This document shows, piece by piece, positions 1 through 8,409 of a stretch of 18,111 nucleotides of DNA; within the stretch, counting starts at the first letter, position 1, and each line of letters begins with the position of its first letter. A program made the position numbers and the translations under genes. The stretch is from an uncultured Rickettsiales bacterium (GTDB lineage: Bacteria > Pseudomonadota > Alphaproteobacteria > Rickettsiales > UBA1997), in NCBI GenBank assembly GCA_944390875.1, contig CALXRO010000015.1, forward strand, positions 1 to 18,111, written 5' to 3'. The notes beneath the pieces were generated by a model. That model worked only from the letters and a program-made list of their open reading frames with translations. It made no database searches and was not told where the DNA came from.

Positions 1-1192
1 ATTTTATTAAATCTTCAAAATTACTAAATATTTCAGAATTGTTTAATTTTTTATTTAGTCTTTCGCTTGTTTGACCTATTAGAAAAACTTTGTTTATTCT
101 ACTATTTTTATTTATATAATTTATAAGTGCATTATAATTTTGTTGTCTATCGTATCCTCCTAAAATTAACAATATATTATCTTCTTTAAAAGTTTCTAAT
201 GCTTTTAAAGTAGCTTCTGGAATTGTTGATATACTGTCGTCGACGAATTTTGTATTTGTTTCTTTTTTGTTATAAAATATTTCTAACCTATGTTCTAAAG
301 TTTTAAAGTCTTTTAAACTTTGCAAAGCTAATTCAACATTTAAATTTTCACATTTAATTATTGATAAAATTGCACAAAAGTTTTCAAATATATGTTTGCC
401 TTTTATATTGTTTAATGAATTAATATCAAATATTTTTCTATCTTTATAAAAGATAAAATCATCTTTTATATAAAAACCATTTTTATTATTAAAATATTCA
501 TAATTATTTGTAATTTTCTTTGCATAATTATTTATAATTTCATCTTTATAATTTAAAAAACATTTTTTACTATATTTAATTATATTCATTTTATCTTTAA
601 AATAATTTTCATGTGTAATATGCCAATCAATATGTTCTGGGTATAAATTTAATAGAACACCATAGTCTATATTGTATTTTATGTTGTTTAATTGACAGCT
701 TGAAAGTTCCATAACTATATATTCATATTTTTCTTGTTTTTCTAAAATTGATAGAAATGGTATTCCAATATTACCTACTAAAATTGAATTTTTACCAAGT
801 GAATTGAGTATATGATTGCATATTGAAGCAGTTGTGCTTTTGCCTTTTGTACCAGTAATTCCAATTGTTTTTATATTTTTATTTTTGGAAATTTCAGCTA
901 GCATTATGTTTAATGATGAAGTAATAATTTTACCTTTGTTTAGTAAATTCTCAACTTTTTTACTATAAGATGATATACCAGGTGATTTAATGACAACATC
1001 AAAATTATATTTTTCTATTTCAATTTCTGAAATAAATTCAACTTTATCTAAACTTAAATCTAATTTATCTTTTGTGGCTACAAAAATTTTGTTTTTAATA
1101 TTATTTTTTAAAAGTATTTCCACTATAGATTTACCCTCTATACCGTAACCCCAAACTAAGATATTTTTATCCATTAACTCACTAATCTTCAT
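1..1192 (-). CDS. murD: UDP-N-acetylmuramoylalanine--D-glutamate ligase, MurD (3' end outside window)
   Basis: Cytoplasmic Mur ligase that adds D-glutamate to UDP-MurNAc-L-Ala using ATP, in peptidoglycan precursor synthesis. Reading the minus strand from 1192 gives an open frame to the window edge (397 codons). Visible are an N-terminal Rossmann-type GYGIEGKS stretch (residues 15-22), the ATP-binding GTKGKST loop (114-120), the ELSSCQL stretch that corresponds to ELSSFQL in MurD, and C-terminal-domain signatures HRLE, DDSISTIPEAT and LGGYDR. The last part of the C-terminal domain is cut off. The ATG at 1192 overlaps the TGA of hemW as ATGA, which supports this start and translational coupling; a second ATG six codons in (1174) is possible. 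It is the last visible gene of the tol-hemW-murD operon. Identification is firm. Confidence 0.95.
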   Translation of the reverse strand, partial: MKISELMDKNILVWGYGIEGKSIVEILLKNNIKNKIFVATKDKLDLSLDKVEFISEIEIEKYNFDVVIKSPGISSYSKKVENLLNKGKIITSSLNIMLAEISKNKNIKTIGITGTKGKSTTASICNHILNSLGKNSILVGNIGIPFLSILEKQEKYEYIVMELSSCQLNNIKYNIDYGVLLNLYPEHIDWHITHENYFKDKMNIIKYSKKCFLNYKDEIINNYAKKITNNYEYFNNKNGFYIKDDFIFYKDRKIFDINSLNNIKGKHIFENFCAILSIIKCENLNVELALQSLKDFKTLEHRLEIFYNKKETNTKFVDDSISTIPEATLKALETFKEDNILLILGGYDRQQNYNALINYINKNSRINKVFLIGQTSERLNKKLNNSEIFSNFEDLIK

Positions 1193-2352
1193 ATCAATTT
1201 CTCTATTATTGAATCTAGCAAACAAAATTTATCGTTTTTTAATCTAATCATATTATCTGAAATCTCAATAAAATCTAATTCTTTTAATTGTAAATAGTTT
1301 TTATTTAAAATTTCACTAATATTGTTTATTTTTATATATTTATTTATGTCAAATATACTAATACCATCTTTAAGTCTCAAACCCATTATTATAATTTCTT
1401 CAATAAATTCTTTTTTACTGAGTACATTATTTTCTTTGATTCCATTGCCATTTTTTATAACGCTTTCTAGCCATCTTTTTGGATTTTTTATATTCTCTAT
1501 TGCAAATCTTTTTTTGTATTTATCCTTAAAATTATTATCAAAACATATTCTTCCATGTGCGCCTGCGCCTATACCTATCCATTCACCGCTTTTCCAGTAA
1601 TTTATATTATGTCTACATTCATAACCCTTTTTTGCATAATTTGAAATTTCATACATGTTTATATTTTTTTTATTTAGAAAGTCGTTTGTTGTTTTATAAA
1701 GTTTTGAAGCAAGACTATTGCTTGCTGTTTTTACCCCATCAGAAAAGAATTTTGTGTTATTTTCAATTGTTAATTGATATAATGAAATATGATTTGGTGA
1801 AAGTTTTATAGCATTGTCTAATTCATAAAGCCACTCGTTAATTTTTTGTTTATCTGTTGCATATATTAAATCAATTGAATATTTATCATAAAAATATTTT
1901 TGTGCTATTTTTATTGCTTTTATAGCCTCTTCACTGTTATGAGTTCTGCCAAAAAATTTTAATTTGTTGTCATTAAATGATTGAACTCCTATTGAAAGCC
2001 TATTTATTCCTACTTTTGAAAAATCATAGAATTTATAAGAATCTGCTGTTGATGGATTAGCTTCTAAAGATATTTCAATATCTTTATCAAAACCAAACAA
2101 TTTTTCAATTTCATTTAATATTTTTTCAATGAAATGGCTATTTGCTAATGAAGGTGTTCCACCTCCAAAAAATATTGTTTTTGCAAATCTGTTTTGGAGT
2201 AATTTATGATAATAATTTATTTCTGTTATATATACATTTAAAAATTCATTTTCATCAATATTTAAGTTTACGTATGAGTTAAAGTCACAATAAGGACATT
2301 TTGATATACAAAATGGATAATGAATATAAATTGAAATTGGCTCTTTTTGCAT
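1189..2352 (-). CDS. hemW: HemW-type radical SAM heme chaperone (HemN-like)
   Basis: Radical SAM protein of the HemN/HemW family. HemW is regarded as a heme-trafficking protein rather than a true coproporphyrinogen III dehydrogenase. The protein starts with the beta strand and cluster motif HYPFCISKCPYCDF, placing the three [4Fe-4S] cysteines at about residues 15, 19 and 22. The residue after CD is Phe, as in HemW; HemN has a further Cys there. FFGGGTPS, a SAM-binding glycine motif, and the IGVQSF stretch follow, then the C-terminal HemN_C region with GIGAGAH. The length of 387 residues is normal. The frame extends upstream to a TTG at 2373 inside tolB, but the ATG at 2352 lies two bases after the tolB stop and gives the family's usual N-terminus, so I chose it. 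It sits in the tol operon between tolB and murD, an unusual place. Confidence 0.93.
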   Translation of the reverse strand: MQKEPISIYIHYPFCISKCPYCDFNSYVNLNIDENEFLNVYITEINYYHKLLQNRFAKTIFFGGGTPSLANSHFIEKILNEIEKLFGFDKDIEISLEANPSTADSYKFYDFSKVGINRLSIGVQSFNDNKLKFFGRTHNSEEAIKAIKIAQKYFYDKYSIDLIYATDKQKINEWLYELDNAIKLSPNHISLYQLTIENNTKFFSDGVKTASNSLASKLYKTTNDFLNKKNINMYEISNYAKKGYECRHNINYWKSGEWIGIGAGAHGRICFDNNFKDKYKKRFAIENIKNPKRWLESVIKNGNGIKENNVLSKKEFIEEIIIMGLRLKDGISIFDINKYIKINNISEILNKNYLQLKELDFIEISDNMIRLKNDKFCLLDSIIEKLI

Positions 2353-2354
2353 AA

Positions 2355-3827
2355 TTAAAAATTCATAATCCAATCTGGGTCACTTGCGCCTTCATTTTCT
2401 GGAGTTTTTAGTTTATATTCATTACCTGTTAGAATATCAATAATATATATTCTTGGTATGCTTTTTTGACCAAAAGCATCTTTTTGTTTTGTATATATTA
2501 AGTATCTGGAATTTGGTGACCATTTTACTCCTTCTATGAGATAATCAGACATTATATATCTTTCGCTATCTCCTTCTGGAGTCATTAAACCTAAATAAAA
2601 TTGACCATTTGCTATTTTTATAAAAGATATAAGTCTACCATCTGGTGACCAAGATGGCTTATCATATATACCATTACCTCTTGATATTAGTTTTTCATTA
2701 TTTTCTTCAAGATCCTTAACATATAGTTTTCTCACACCATTTCTATCAGAAACGTATACTATTTTCTTACCGTCTGGACTAAAACTTGCAGATGTATTGA
2801 TACTTTCTGAATCAGTAAGTTTTTTATTAACCATTCTTTTAAAATCAAAAAGATATAAATTTGTATTAGCGCTATCGTTCGTGCCAGCTATTATAATCTG
2901 ATTGCTATTTTTATCTGGATTTACACTTGCAGCACTAGTCATAATTTGTCCACTTGAAATTTTTGATAAATTATTTGTTTTAAGATTATGTTTTATAACA
3001 AAAGGTCCTTCTTTTAAATATTCTAAATAAAATATCTCATCATTTTTGTTTCTAGAAAATGCCGGTGTTAATTTTAAGTTTCTGCTATTTGTTATTTTTA
3101 CATTATTAGTACCATCAAAATTTATTATTGAAATTTGTTTGTTTCTATTTAAAACTCCACCTGTTTCCGATACGTAAGCAATTTTGCTATCAAATATACC
3201 GCAATTTTCTTTTGTAGTTGTAACAAATATAAAATCAGATATAAGATTAGCTATTCTATAAGAATTATTATTTTCTTTTCCATAATTTAAAATATAATAA
3301 TGTCCATCAACAAATCTTTCTTCCAAAATATCCCAAATCATAACCTGTAATTTTATTTTTTCATTTCCCATATCAAAAACTAATATGCTTACAATGAAAT
3401 CAAAATTATTTAAATTATCTGAAAGAATATAATTTGATATATTACATTTTTTACTTTTTATAATATATTTATTAATATCTATACAAGAATTTTTATCTAA
3501 ATTTATATCATAAAGTTTTGTTATTTTTAAATTTGATGATATTTTTCTATAAATATTACTAAGTACAAAATTTTGTTGTTTTGAACTAATGGAACTGTAT
3601 TTTACACAATTTTTGCTATTGTTTTTATCTGTAATATTATTGATTTCTTTATCTTTATTTATTTTATAACTTACACATGGTTCTAGTAAAACTATTTTTA
3701 TTTTTCTATCATTTATAAAATCATTCTCTATAACTATATTTTCATCATAATATAGTTCTTTTTCAGATCCAGCAAATATATTTTTATTATAAAAAATTAT
3801 AAAAAAACAAATAATCAGTAAATTCAT
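2355..3827 (-). CDS. tolB: Tol-Pal system periplasmic protein TolB
   Basis: Periplasmic beta-propeller protein of the Tol-Pal machine, which bridges the inner-membrane TolQRA complex to Pal and keeps the outer membrane constricting during division. A hydrophobic signal peptide covers residues 1 to about 19 (MNLLIICFFIIFYNKNIFAG). The C-terminal two thirds hold the propeller repeats, each with a SFSPDGKKIVYVSD-like core: AFSRNKNDEIFYL, SFSPDGKK, SWSPDGRL and KWSPNSRY are the clearest. At 490 residues it is longer than the roughly 430 of E. coli TolB. The excess is a charged, Asn/Lys-rich insertion in the N-terminal domain at about residues 55-85. It lies 20 bases after tolA and is followed immediately by hemW; no pal gene follows. 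Firm identification. Confidence 0.93.
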   Translation of the reverse strand: MNLLIICFFIIFYNKNIFAGSEKELYYDENIVIENDFINDRKIKIVLLEPCVSYKINKDKEINNITDKNNSKNCVKYSSISSKQQNFVLSNIYRKISSNLKITKLYDINLDKNSCIDINKYIIKSKKCNISNYILSDNLNNFDFIVSILVFDMGNEKIKLQVMIWDILEERFVDGHYYILNYGKENNNSYRIANLISDFIFVTTTKENCGIFDSKIAYVSETGGVLNRNKQISIINFDGTNNVKITNSRNLKLTPAFSRNKNDEIFYLEYLKEGPFVIKHNLKTNNLSKISSGQIMTSAASVNPDKNSNQIIIAGTNDSANTNLYLFDFKRMVNKKLTDSESINTSASFSPDGKKIVYVSDRNGVRKLYVKDLEENNEKLISRGNGIYDKPSWSPDGRLISFIKIANGQFYLGLMTPEGDSERYIMSDYLIEGVKWSPNSRYLIYTKQKDAFGQKSIPRIYIIDILTGNEYKLKTPENEGASDPDWIMNF

Positions 3828-3847
3828 AAATTATGTAAAAGTTATTT

Positions 3848-4792
3848 TTAAAAACCATTAAAAACCAATTTTATTGTTTTCCAAGCTTTATATTTCCCTA
3901 AAGGTAAGTTTCTTACTGGGTTACAGTAATCGAGTGCTAGTTTAACATTATTTATTGTATCATTATATTCATCTTTAGAAAAACTAATACCAGTATCTAT
4001 TGGTTCTATTTTAATATTATTAATATCTATAAAACCATCTCTTTTAATATCAATAGCAACAGCTATATCAAATTTACTTTGTTTTTTTGTTTTTAAAATT
4101 GCATTTTTATAACATATAGTAAATTGATTTTGTATAGATATTTTATCTCTTTTTGATAAAATTGAATTATCATATCCATTATTTAAACTTTCTTTTAATA
4201 ATTTGATATCTTCTTCTGTAAATATTTCATCAATTTTTACCTCAAATGTTTCATTACGATTTTGAGGTTTTTTAATATCTGTATCAAGGACATATTCATT
4301 ATTTTTAACTATTTCTACATCCATATTGTTTATATCATCTAATTTTGAGGTAATTAATCTTTTATAATCTGTAGGTCCGAGGTATATAACATCGCCATTT
4401 GTTATTGTTGGATCTTTAAAAGTATCTTTATCAAAAGCATTTATAACTTTACTTGATATATAACTCCCATCTTTACTAATTGTTTTGTTAGCATTAAAAC
4501 CTACAATTTCATTTATAAATTCTATAGGGGTATTACTTATTGTCGAATCATTATTATTTATGAATTTTTTTGCCAGATTATACAAGTTTATTTTTGATCT
4601 TAAATCCAAATGTTCATACAAACTTCTTTCAGTTGTCTTTATTTTATTTTCTTTAAAAAAATCACTATTAACTCCAATTTCTATATATTTTACCGCATTT
4701 TCAATTTTTATTTTATCAGCAAGATAACCATAAAATATAAACAAAAAAGTAAAAATATGTAAAATTAGTGAATAAAAAAATCCTCTTATCAT
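3848..4792 (-). CDS. tolA: TolA-like protein of the Tol-Pal system (TonB/TolA C-terminal domain)
   Basis: Inner-membrane-anchored periplasm-spanning protein that couples TolQR proton-motive energy to TolB/Pal. There is one N-terminal membrane helix (about residues 5-24). It contains Ser8 and His12, matching the start of the S-x3-H motif by which TolA/TonB helices contact TolQ/ExbB; the following Leu is Ile. The middle (about 30-220) is charged and Asn/Lys/Asp-rich and lacks the long Ala-rich helix of enterobacterial TolA. The C-terminal 90 residues resemble TolA domain III: a cysteine near 228, a strand-rich core with a DIKRDGFI turn, a second cysteine at 290, and a YKAWKTIKLVFNGF end comparable to the alphaproteobacterial 'KYE-WK-I-LNF' ending. 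Its ATG overlaps the tolR stop as ATGA. Sequence divergence makes the family call depend partly on context. Confidence 0.85.
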   Translation of the reverse strand: MIRGFFYSLILHIFTFLFIFYGYLADKIKIENAVKYIEIGVNSDFFKENKIKTTERSLYEHLDLRSKINLYNLAKKFINNNDSTISNTPIEFINEIVGFNANKTISKDGSYISSKVINAFDKDTFKDPTITNGDVIYLGPTDYKRLITSKLDDINNMDVEIVKNNEYVLDTDIKKPQNRNETFEVKIDEIFTEEDIKLLKESLNNGYDNSILSKRDKISIQNQFTICYKNAILKTKKQSKFDIAVAIDIKRDGFIDINNIKIEPIDTGISFSKDEYNDTINNVKLALDYCNPVRNLPLGKYKAWKTIKLVFNGF

Positions 4793-5214
4793 ATTCTATT
4801 GTGTATATCTGTTATCAAAGTTACATTTTTAAAATTGTTTTCATTGAGTTTGCCCACAACATTTAAAACTTGCCCATATTTGCTATCTTTATCGGCCATA
4901 ACATATATTTTTATATATTTATCTTTAAGAGATAAATCATCAACAATTTTTACTATATCTTTATAATCTATAATTTGATTGTTTATATTTATTTTACCAT
5001 CACTAAGAACAAAAATTTTTATAGGATCTTTTTTGAGAACAACAATTTTTGCTGTAGCACTTGGAAGATTTAATTTTGATCCGTTAAAAACTTCTTGAGA
5101 TGAGATCATAAAAACAATTAATAGAACAAGTAAAGTGTCTATAAATGGCGCTAAATTCAAATCAGTATTGTATTCTACTCTTCTTTTTATTCTTTGCTTT
5201 CTACTCATCTTCAT
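4789..5214 (-). CDS. tolR: Tol-Pal system protein TolR (ExbD family)
   Basis: Small bitopic inner-membrane protein that forms the proton channel and stator with TolQ. The sequence has a short basic cytoplasmic N-terminus followed by a single membrane helix beginning NLAPFIDTLLVLLIVF. Asp26 in that helix is the conserved protonatable aspartate of ExbD/TolR. The periplasmic part, about 90 residues, shows the usual ExbD pattern ending in VTLITD. The length of 141 is normal. The start used (ATG at 5214) overlaps tolQ by 14 bases; a second ATG two codons later (5208) is equally acceptable. The stop overlaps the tolA start. Firm identification from motif plus position between tolQ and tolA. Confidence 0.93.
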   Translation of the reverse strand: MKMSRKQRIKRRVEYNTDLNLAPFIDTLLVLLIVFMISSQEVFNGSKLNLPSATAKIVVLKKDPIKIFVLSDGKININNQIIDYKDIVKIVDDLSLKDKYIKIYVMADKDSKYGQVLNVVGKLNENNFKNVTLITDIHNRI

Positions 5215-5893
5215 CTTTCTCCATTTCTTTTGTTAATATTCCTAAAAATTCTAAGGAAAAATTATTTAAATCTTCTTCAATATTGTTTATTTTACTACCA
5301 ATAACTTGATAAGCAATTAAAGCTGGTATTGCTGAAACCAAACCAACAACTGTTACTATTAAAGATGTATTTATTCCTGGTGCTAAATTTGTTAATGTTG
5401 CTTCTTTCATTATAGAAATAATTTTAAAACTTTGTGATACGTTCCACACCATACCTAATAATCCAAAGTATGTTGATGTTGATGCTACTACATTCATAAA
5501 TGTCATTCCAGATCTCAATTTTTGAATTGATTTTGATATTGATACACTCATTAAATCATATATTTTGTCACTAACATATTCTAAACTTGTTGCTTCTTTT
5601 GTGTTTTCAAAATTTTTTAGCTCTTTCATGACTTCGATAAATATTGATACAATTGGACAATTTATGTTTTCTTTGTATTTTTCATATATGTCATATATAT
5701 TTTTCCCAGACCAAAATATCTCAAAGAATTTATTTGTCTTGGATTTTAGTATTGTAAATCTGAATGTTTTTTCAAAAATTATTGTCCAACTAATTACGGA
5801 AAATATCACTAAAATTGAAATTATAATTTTTGACAAAAGATCCATTTCAAAAAACATTAATGATGTCTGTTCAAATAATAACTGTAGATTCAT
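5201..5893 (-). CDS. tolQ: Tol-Pal system protein TolQ (ExbB/MotA family)
   Basis: Polytopic inner-membrane protein that uses the proton-motive force, with TolR, to energise TolA. Three hydrophobic segments are visible: about residues 20-42, 130-155 and 168-198. The cytoplasmic loop between the first and second is large, as in the MotA/TolQ/ExbB family. Hallmarks are VVASTSTYFGLLGMVWNV before and in the second helix (family GLLGTVWG) and an APGINTSLIVTVVGLVSAIPALIAY third helix (split here: APGINTSLIVTV, then VGLVSAIPALIAY). The length of 230 residues is normal. It is the first gene of the minus-strand operon, with a candidate promoter at 5920-5947. The stop overlaps tolR. Firm. Confidence 0.94.
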   Translation of the reverse strand: MNLQLLFEQTSLMFFEMDLLSKIIISILVIFSVISWTIIFEKTFRFTILKSKTNKFFEIFWSGKNIYDIYEKYKENINCPIVSIFIEVMKELKNFENTKEATSLEYVSDKIYDLMSVSISKSIQKLRSGMTFMNVVASTSTYFGLLGMVWNVSQSFKIISIMKEATLTNLAPGINTSLIVTVVGLVSAIPALIAYQVIGSKINNIEEDLNNFSLEFLGILTKEMEKDEDE

Positions 5894-5919
5894 TTCTTAT
5901 TTTTGTTTTATTTGTTATA

Positions 5920-5947
5920 ATAATAACTGATAATAAGTATTTTACAA
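5920..5947 (-). promoter_or_regulatory. Candidate sigma-70 promoter for the tolQRAB-hemW-murD operon
   Basis: On the minus strand a TTGTAA (-35, complement of 5942-5947) is followed after 16 bases by TATTAT (-10, complement of 5920-5925), about 27 bases upstream of the tolQ ATG. Both boxes match consensus at four or five of six bases. The surrounding sequence is very A+T-rich, so a chance match is possible. Its position at the head of a gapless operon supports it. Confidence 0.4.
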
Positions 5948-5992
5948 GAAGAAAATTTTAAATATTAATTTTTTATAATTTCTTATTTCCTC

Positions 5993-6020
5993 TTGTTTTT
6001 TGAAAATAAAAAGATATACT
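5993..6020 (+). promoter_or_regulatory. Candidate sigma-70 promoter for yebC-def-pth
   Basis: TTGTTT at 5993-5998 and TATACT at 6015-6020 are separated by 16 bases and end 31 bases before the yebC ATG. TATACT is a good -10 box (five of six), while the -35 is weaker. No Shine-Dalgarno sequence is seen before yebC, so a short, weakly structured leader is likely. Together with the box on the other strand this makes the 158-base gap a divergent promoter region. Confidence 0.4.
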
Positions 6021-6051
6021 AACTACATTAGTTAAATATCACAGTTTTTTA

Positions 6052-6801
6052 ATGTCAGGACATTCAAAATGGGCAACAACAAAGCACCAGAAAGGTATTG
6101 CTGATGCAAAAAGATCAAAAATATTTACAAAAATTCAAAGAGAAATTGCTGTTGCTGTAAAACTAGGTGATCCTAATCCAGATTTTAATCCAAGATTAAG
6201 AAATGCTATAATATTAGCAAAATCAGAAAATATGCCAAAAGACAAAATTGAAGCTGCAATAAAAAGAGCTTCATCAGCAGGGGAGGGCGATAATTATGAA
6301 GAAGTAAGATATGAAGGATATGCTCCAGGTTCAGTTGCGTTAATAGTTGAAACATTAACTGATAACAGAAATAGAACTGTATCAAATATACGTTCGTATT
6401 TTACAAAAAGTGGTGGAGCTTTAGCTGATACTGGAAGTGTATCGTATATGTTTAACAAAGTTGGTATAATAGGATATGAAGGCAACAAAATATCAGAAGA
6501 AGAAATGTTAGAATTAGCTATAGAAGCTGGTGCAAGTAATGTTGAAAGCACAGAAGAATGGCATGAAATAACTACTGATCCAAGTAATTTTACATCTGTT
6601 AGAGATACAATTATGGCGAAATTGGGAGATCCTAATGAAGCAAAAATTACCTGGAAACCTCAAAATACAGTTATTGTTGACGATATAGAAAAAGCTGATA
6701 AATTATTAAAATTAGTTGATAAACTTGAAGATGATGATGATGTACAACAAGTAATAGGTAATTTTGAAATACCTGACGAAATTATGGAAAAAATATCTTA
6801 A
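6052..6801 (+). CDS. yebC: YebC/PmpR family protein
   Basis: Cytoplasmic protein of the YebC family (formerly DUF28). Members have been described as DNA-binding regulators and more recently as translation factors that relieve ribosome stalling, so the role here is not settled. The N-terminus MSGHSKWATTKHQKGIADAK (residues 1-20) and the following RSKIFTK match the family signature MAGHSKW...K..D.KR.K.FTK. NMPKDKIEAAIKRA, YEEVRYEGYAPGG-like (here YEGYAPGS), LTDNRNRT and SGG.L...GSVSYMF stretches follow in order. The length of 249 residues is standard. It is the first gene of a three-gene plus-strand cluster with def and pth, which fits a translation-related job. The start is fixed by the family N-terminus. 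Confidence 0.96.
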   Translation: MSGHSKWATTKHQKGIADAKRSKIFTKIQREIAVAVKLGDPNPDFNPRLRNAIILAKSENMPKDKIEAAIKRASSAGEGDNYEEVRYEGYAPGSVALIVETLTDNRNRTVSNIRSYFTKSGGALADTGSVSYMFNKVGIIGYEGNKISEEEMLELAIEAGASNVESTEEWHEITTDPSNFTSVRDTIMAKLGDPNEAKITWKPQNTVIVDDIEKADKLLKLVDKLEDDDDVQQVIGNFEIPDEIMEKIS

Positions 6802-6823
6802 AATTTTAAATTGGAATTAATAT

Positions 6824-7822
6824 ATGGTTTATGAATTAAAAAAAATTGAAGATACAGAAAGTTTAAATTTTTTTAGAAAGAAAAGTGAACCTGTCACAAA
6901 AGATGATAAAAATCTTGATGAAATTATAGATAATATGCTAAATATTATGTATAAAAATGATGCTATAGGTATAGCAGCAGTTATGATAGGTATTTATAAA
7001 CGTCTTATCGTTGTAGATTTACGTGAAAATAACAGAAAAAAACCTATTGTAATGATAAATCCTGAAATAATTTCCATGTCTGATGAAAAAGTTGAATTTA
7101 ATGAAGCAAGTATATCTTTGGATGATGTAATATGTCCTATTAAAAGATCAAAGAATATAAAAGTAAAATATTTTGATAATGAATTTATTGAGCATGAATT
7201 ATCGGCAAGTGATTTACTTTCTGTATGTATACAGCATCAGATGGACTATCTTGAAGGTAATTTATTTTTTGATTATGCTCCGGAAGATAAAAAAGAAAAA
7301 ATAATATCGTTCATAAAATCTGAATTAAAAATTAAGAACATAATCAGTGATATTGAAATATTAAGAGAGAAATGTAAACCAATCAAAAACGTTACCGAAA
7401 AAGTTAAAAAAGAATTAGATAAAATGCTTGAGATAATGTACGCTTATAATGGGGTAGGTTTAGCTGCAAATCAAGTTGGGCTTAATAAGAGAATGATTGT
7501 TATTGATCTTCAAAAAGATGGCAAAAAACAGCCAATTTTTCTCATAAATCCAAAAATACTTAGTTTATCAGATAATTTTGTTGAAATGGAAGAGGGTTGT
7601 TTGTCCGTACCAGGTTGCTCAGCAAAGGTTAAAAGACCAGATAAAATTAAGGTTGAATATACAAATAAAAATTCTGAAAAAACTATTATTGAAGCCGATG
7701 AGCTTTTAGCAAGATGTTTGCAGCATGAAATTGATCATTTAGATGGTAAATTATACACTGATTATTTATCAAAATTAAAAAGAGATTTAATAATAAAAAA
7801 AGTTAAAAAATATATTAGTTGA
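6824..7822 (+). CDS. def: Tandem peptide deformylase: inactive N-terminal domain fused to an intact C-terminal domain
   Basis: Peptide deformylase removes the N-formyl group from nascent proteins using a metal held by one Cys and two His. The 332-residue product is twice the usual length and holds two deformylase domains (about residues 1-165 and 172-332). The C-terminal one is complete: GVGLAANQVG (210-219), EEGCLS (256-261, metal ligand Cys259) and HEIDH (301-305, with catalytic Glu302). The N-terminal one aligns throughout but is degenerate: AIGIAAVMIG (47-56), Ser96 in place of the cysteine, and HQMDY (138-142), so the catalytic Glu is Gln and the second His is Tyr. It should not bind metal or catalyse. 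The reading frame is intact with no stop between domains. It lies 22 bases after yebC and one base before pth. The fused arrangement is unusual; the N-domain may be structural or regulatory (inference). Confidence 0.93.
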   Translation: MVYELKKIEDTESLNFFRKKSEPVTKDDKNLDEIIDNMLNIMYKNDAIGIAAVMIGIYKRLIVVDLRENNRKKPIVMINPEIISMSDEKVEFNEASISLDDVICPIKRSKNIKVKYFDNEFIEHELSASDLLSVCIQHQMDYLEGNLFFDYAPEDKKEKIISFIKSELKIKNIISDIEILREKCKPIKNVTEKVKKELDKMLEIMYAYNGVGLAANQVGLNKRMIVIDLQKDGKKQPIFLINPKILSLSDNFVEMEEGCLSVPGCSAKVKRPDKIKVEYTNKNSEKTIIEADELLARCLQHEIDHLDGKLYTDYLSKLKRDLIIKKVKKYIS

Positions 7823-7823
7823 T

Positions 7824-8399
7824 ATGTATTTATTTGCTGGTTTGGGTAATATTGGTAAAGAATATGAAGGTACTAGGCATAATTTAGGTTTTATTTGTGT
7901 TGATAAAATAATTGAAAAATATGGTTATAAAGATAAAAAAGATAAATTTAATGCAACAATTTTTAGTACAGTAATAGATGAAAAAATAGTTTTAATAGTT
8001 AAGCCTAACACATATATGAATAGATCTGGTATAGCTATTTCTCAAATAAAATCTTTTTATAAAATACCATTAGAAAATATATTTGTTTTTCATGATGATT
8101 TGGATTTATCTTTGGGTAAAATAAAATTTAAAATTGGTGGCAGTAGTGCTGGACATAATGGTTTAAAAAGTATAGATCAATTCATTGGAAATAATTATGC
8201 TAGAATAAGACTTGGTATAGGTAGACCAAACAATAAAAATGATATTGTTGATTTTGTTCTGAATAAATTTAATTCTGAAGAGAAAATTATATTGAATAAT
8301 ATTATTGATGTTGTATCTAGATCTGTAGTTTATTTATTTTCAGATAAAAAAGATTGTTTTATAAATATGTGTAATAAATATATGAATATAAAATATTAA
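7824..8399 (+). CDS. pth: Peptidyl-tRNA hydrolase
   Basis: Cytoplasmic esterase that recycles peptidyl-tRNA released from stalled ribosomes. All Pth hallmarks are present: GLGNIGKEYEGTRHNLGF with Asn9 and catalytic His19, KPNTYMNRSG, FHDDLDLSLGKIK with the conserved Asp pair, and GGSSAGHNGLKSID. RIRLGIGRP follows. The length of 191 residues is normal. Its ATG is separated from the def TGA by a single base, implying translational coupling with the deformylase. It is the last gene of the yebC-def-pth cluster; no convincing stem-loop terminator follows. Confidence 0.96.
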   Translation: MYLFAGLGNIGKEYEGTRHNLGFICVDKIIEKYGYKDKKDKFNATIFSTVIDEKIVLIVKPNTYMNRSGIAISQIKSFYKIPLENIFVFHDDLDLSLGKIKFKIGGSSAGHNGLKSIDQFIGNNYARIRLGIGRPNNKNDIVDFVLNKFNSEEKIILNNIIDVVSRSVVYLFSDKKDCFINMCNKYMNIKY

Positions 8400-8409
8400 T
8401 TAAAAATAA

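Noticed and set aside
1322..1811. Open frames on the plus strand within hemW
   Set aside because: They are antisense to a fully conserved hemW, are low-complexity Leu/Ile/Phe/Ser-rich and have no family features. They arise from A+T-rich sequence.
2353..2373. Upstream TTG start for hemW (MDYEFLI extension)
   Set aside because: It would overlap tolB by 19 bases and add seven residues before the family's normal N-terminus. The ATG at 2352, two bases after the tolB stop, is a better start.
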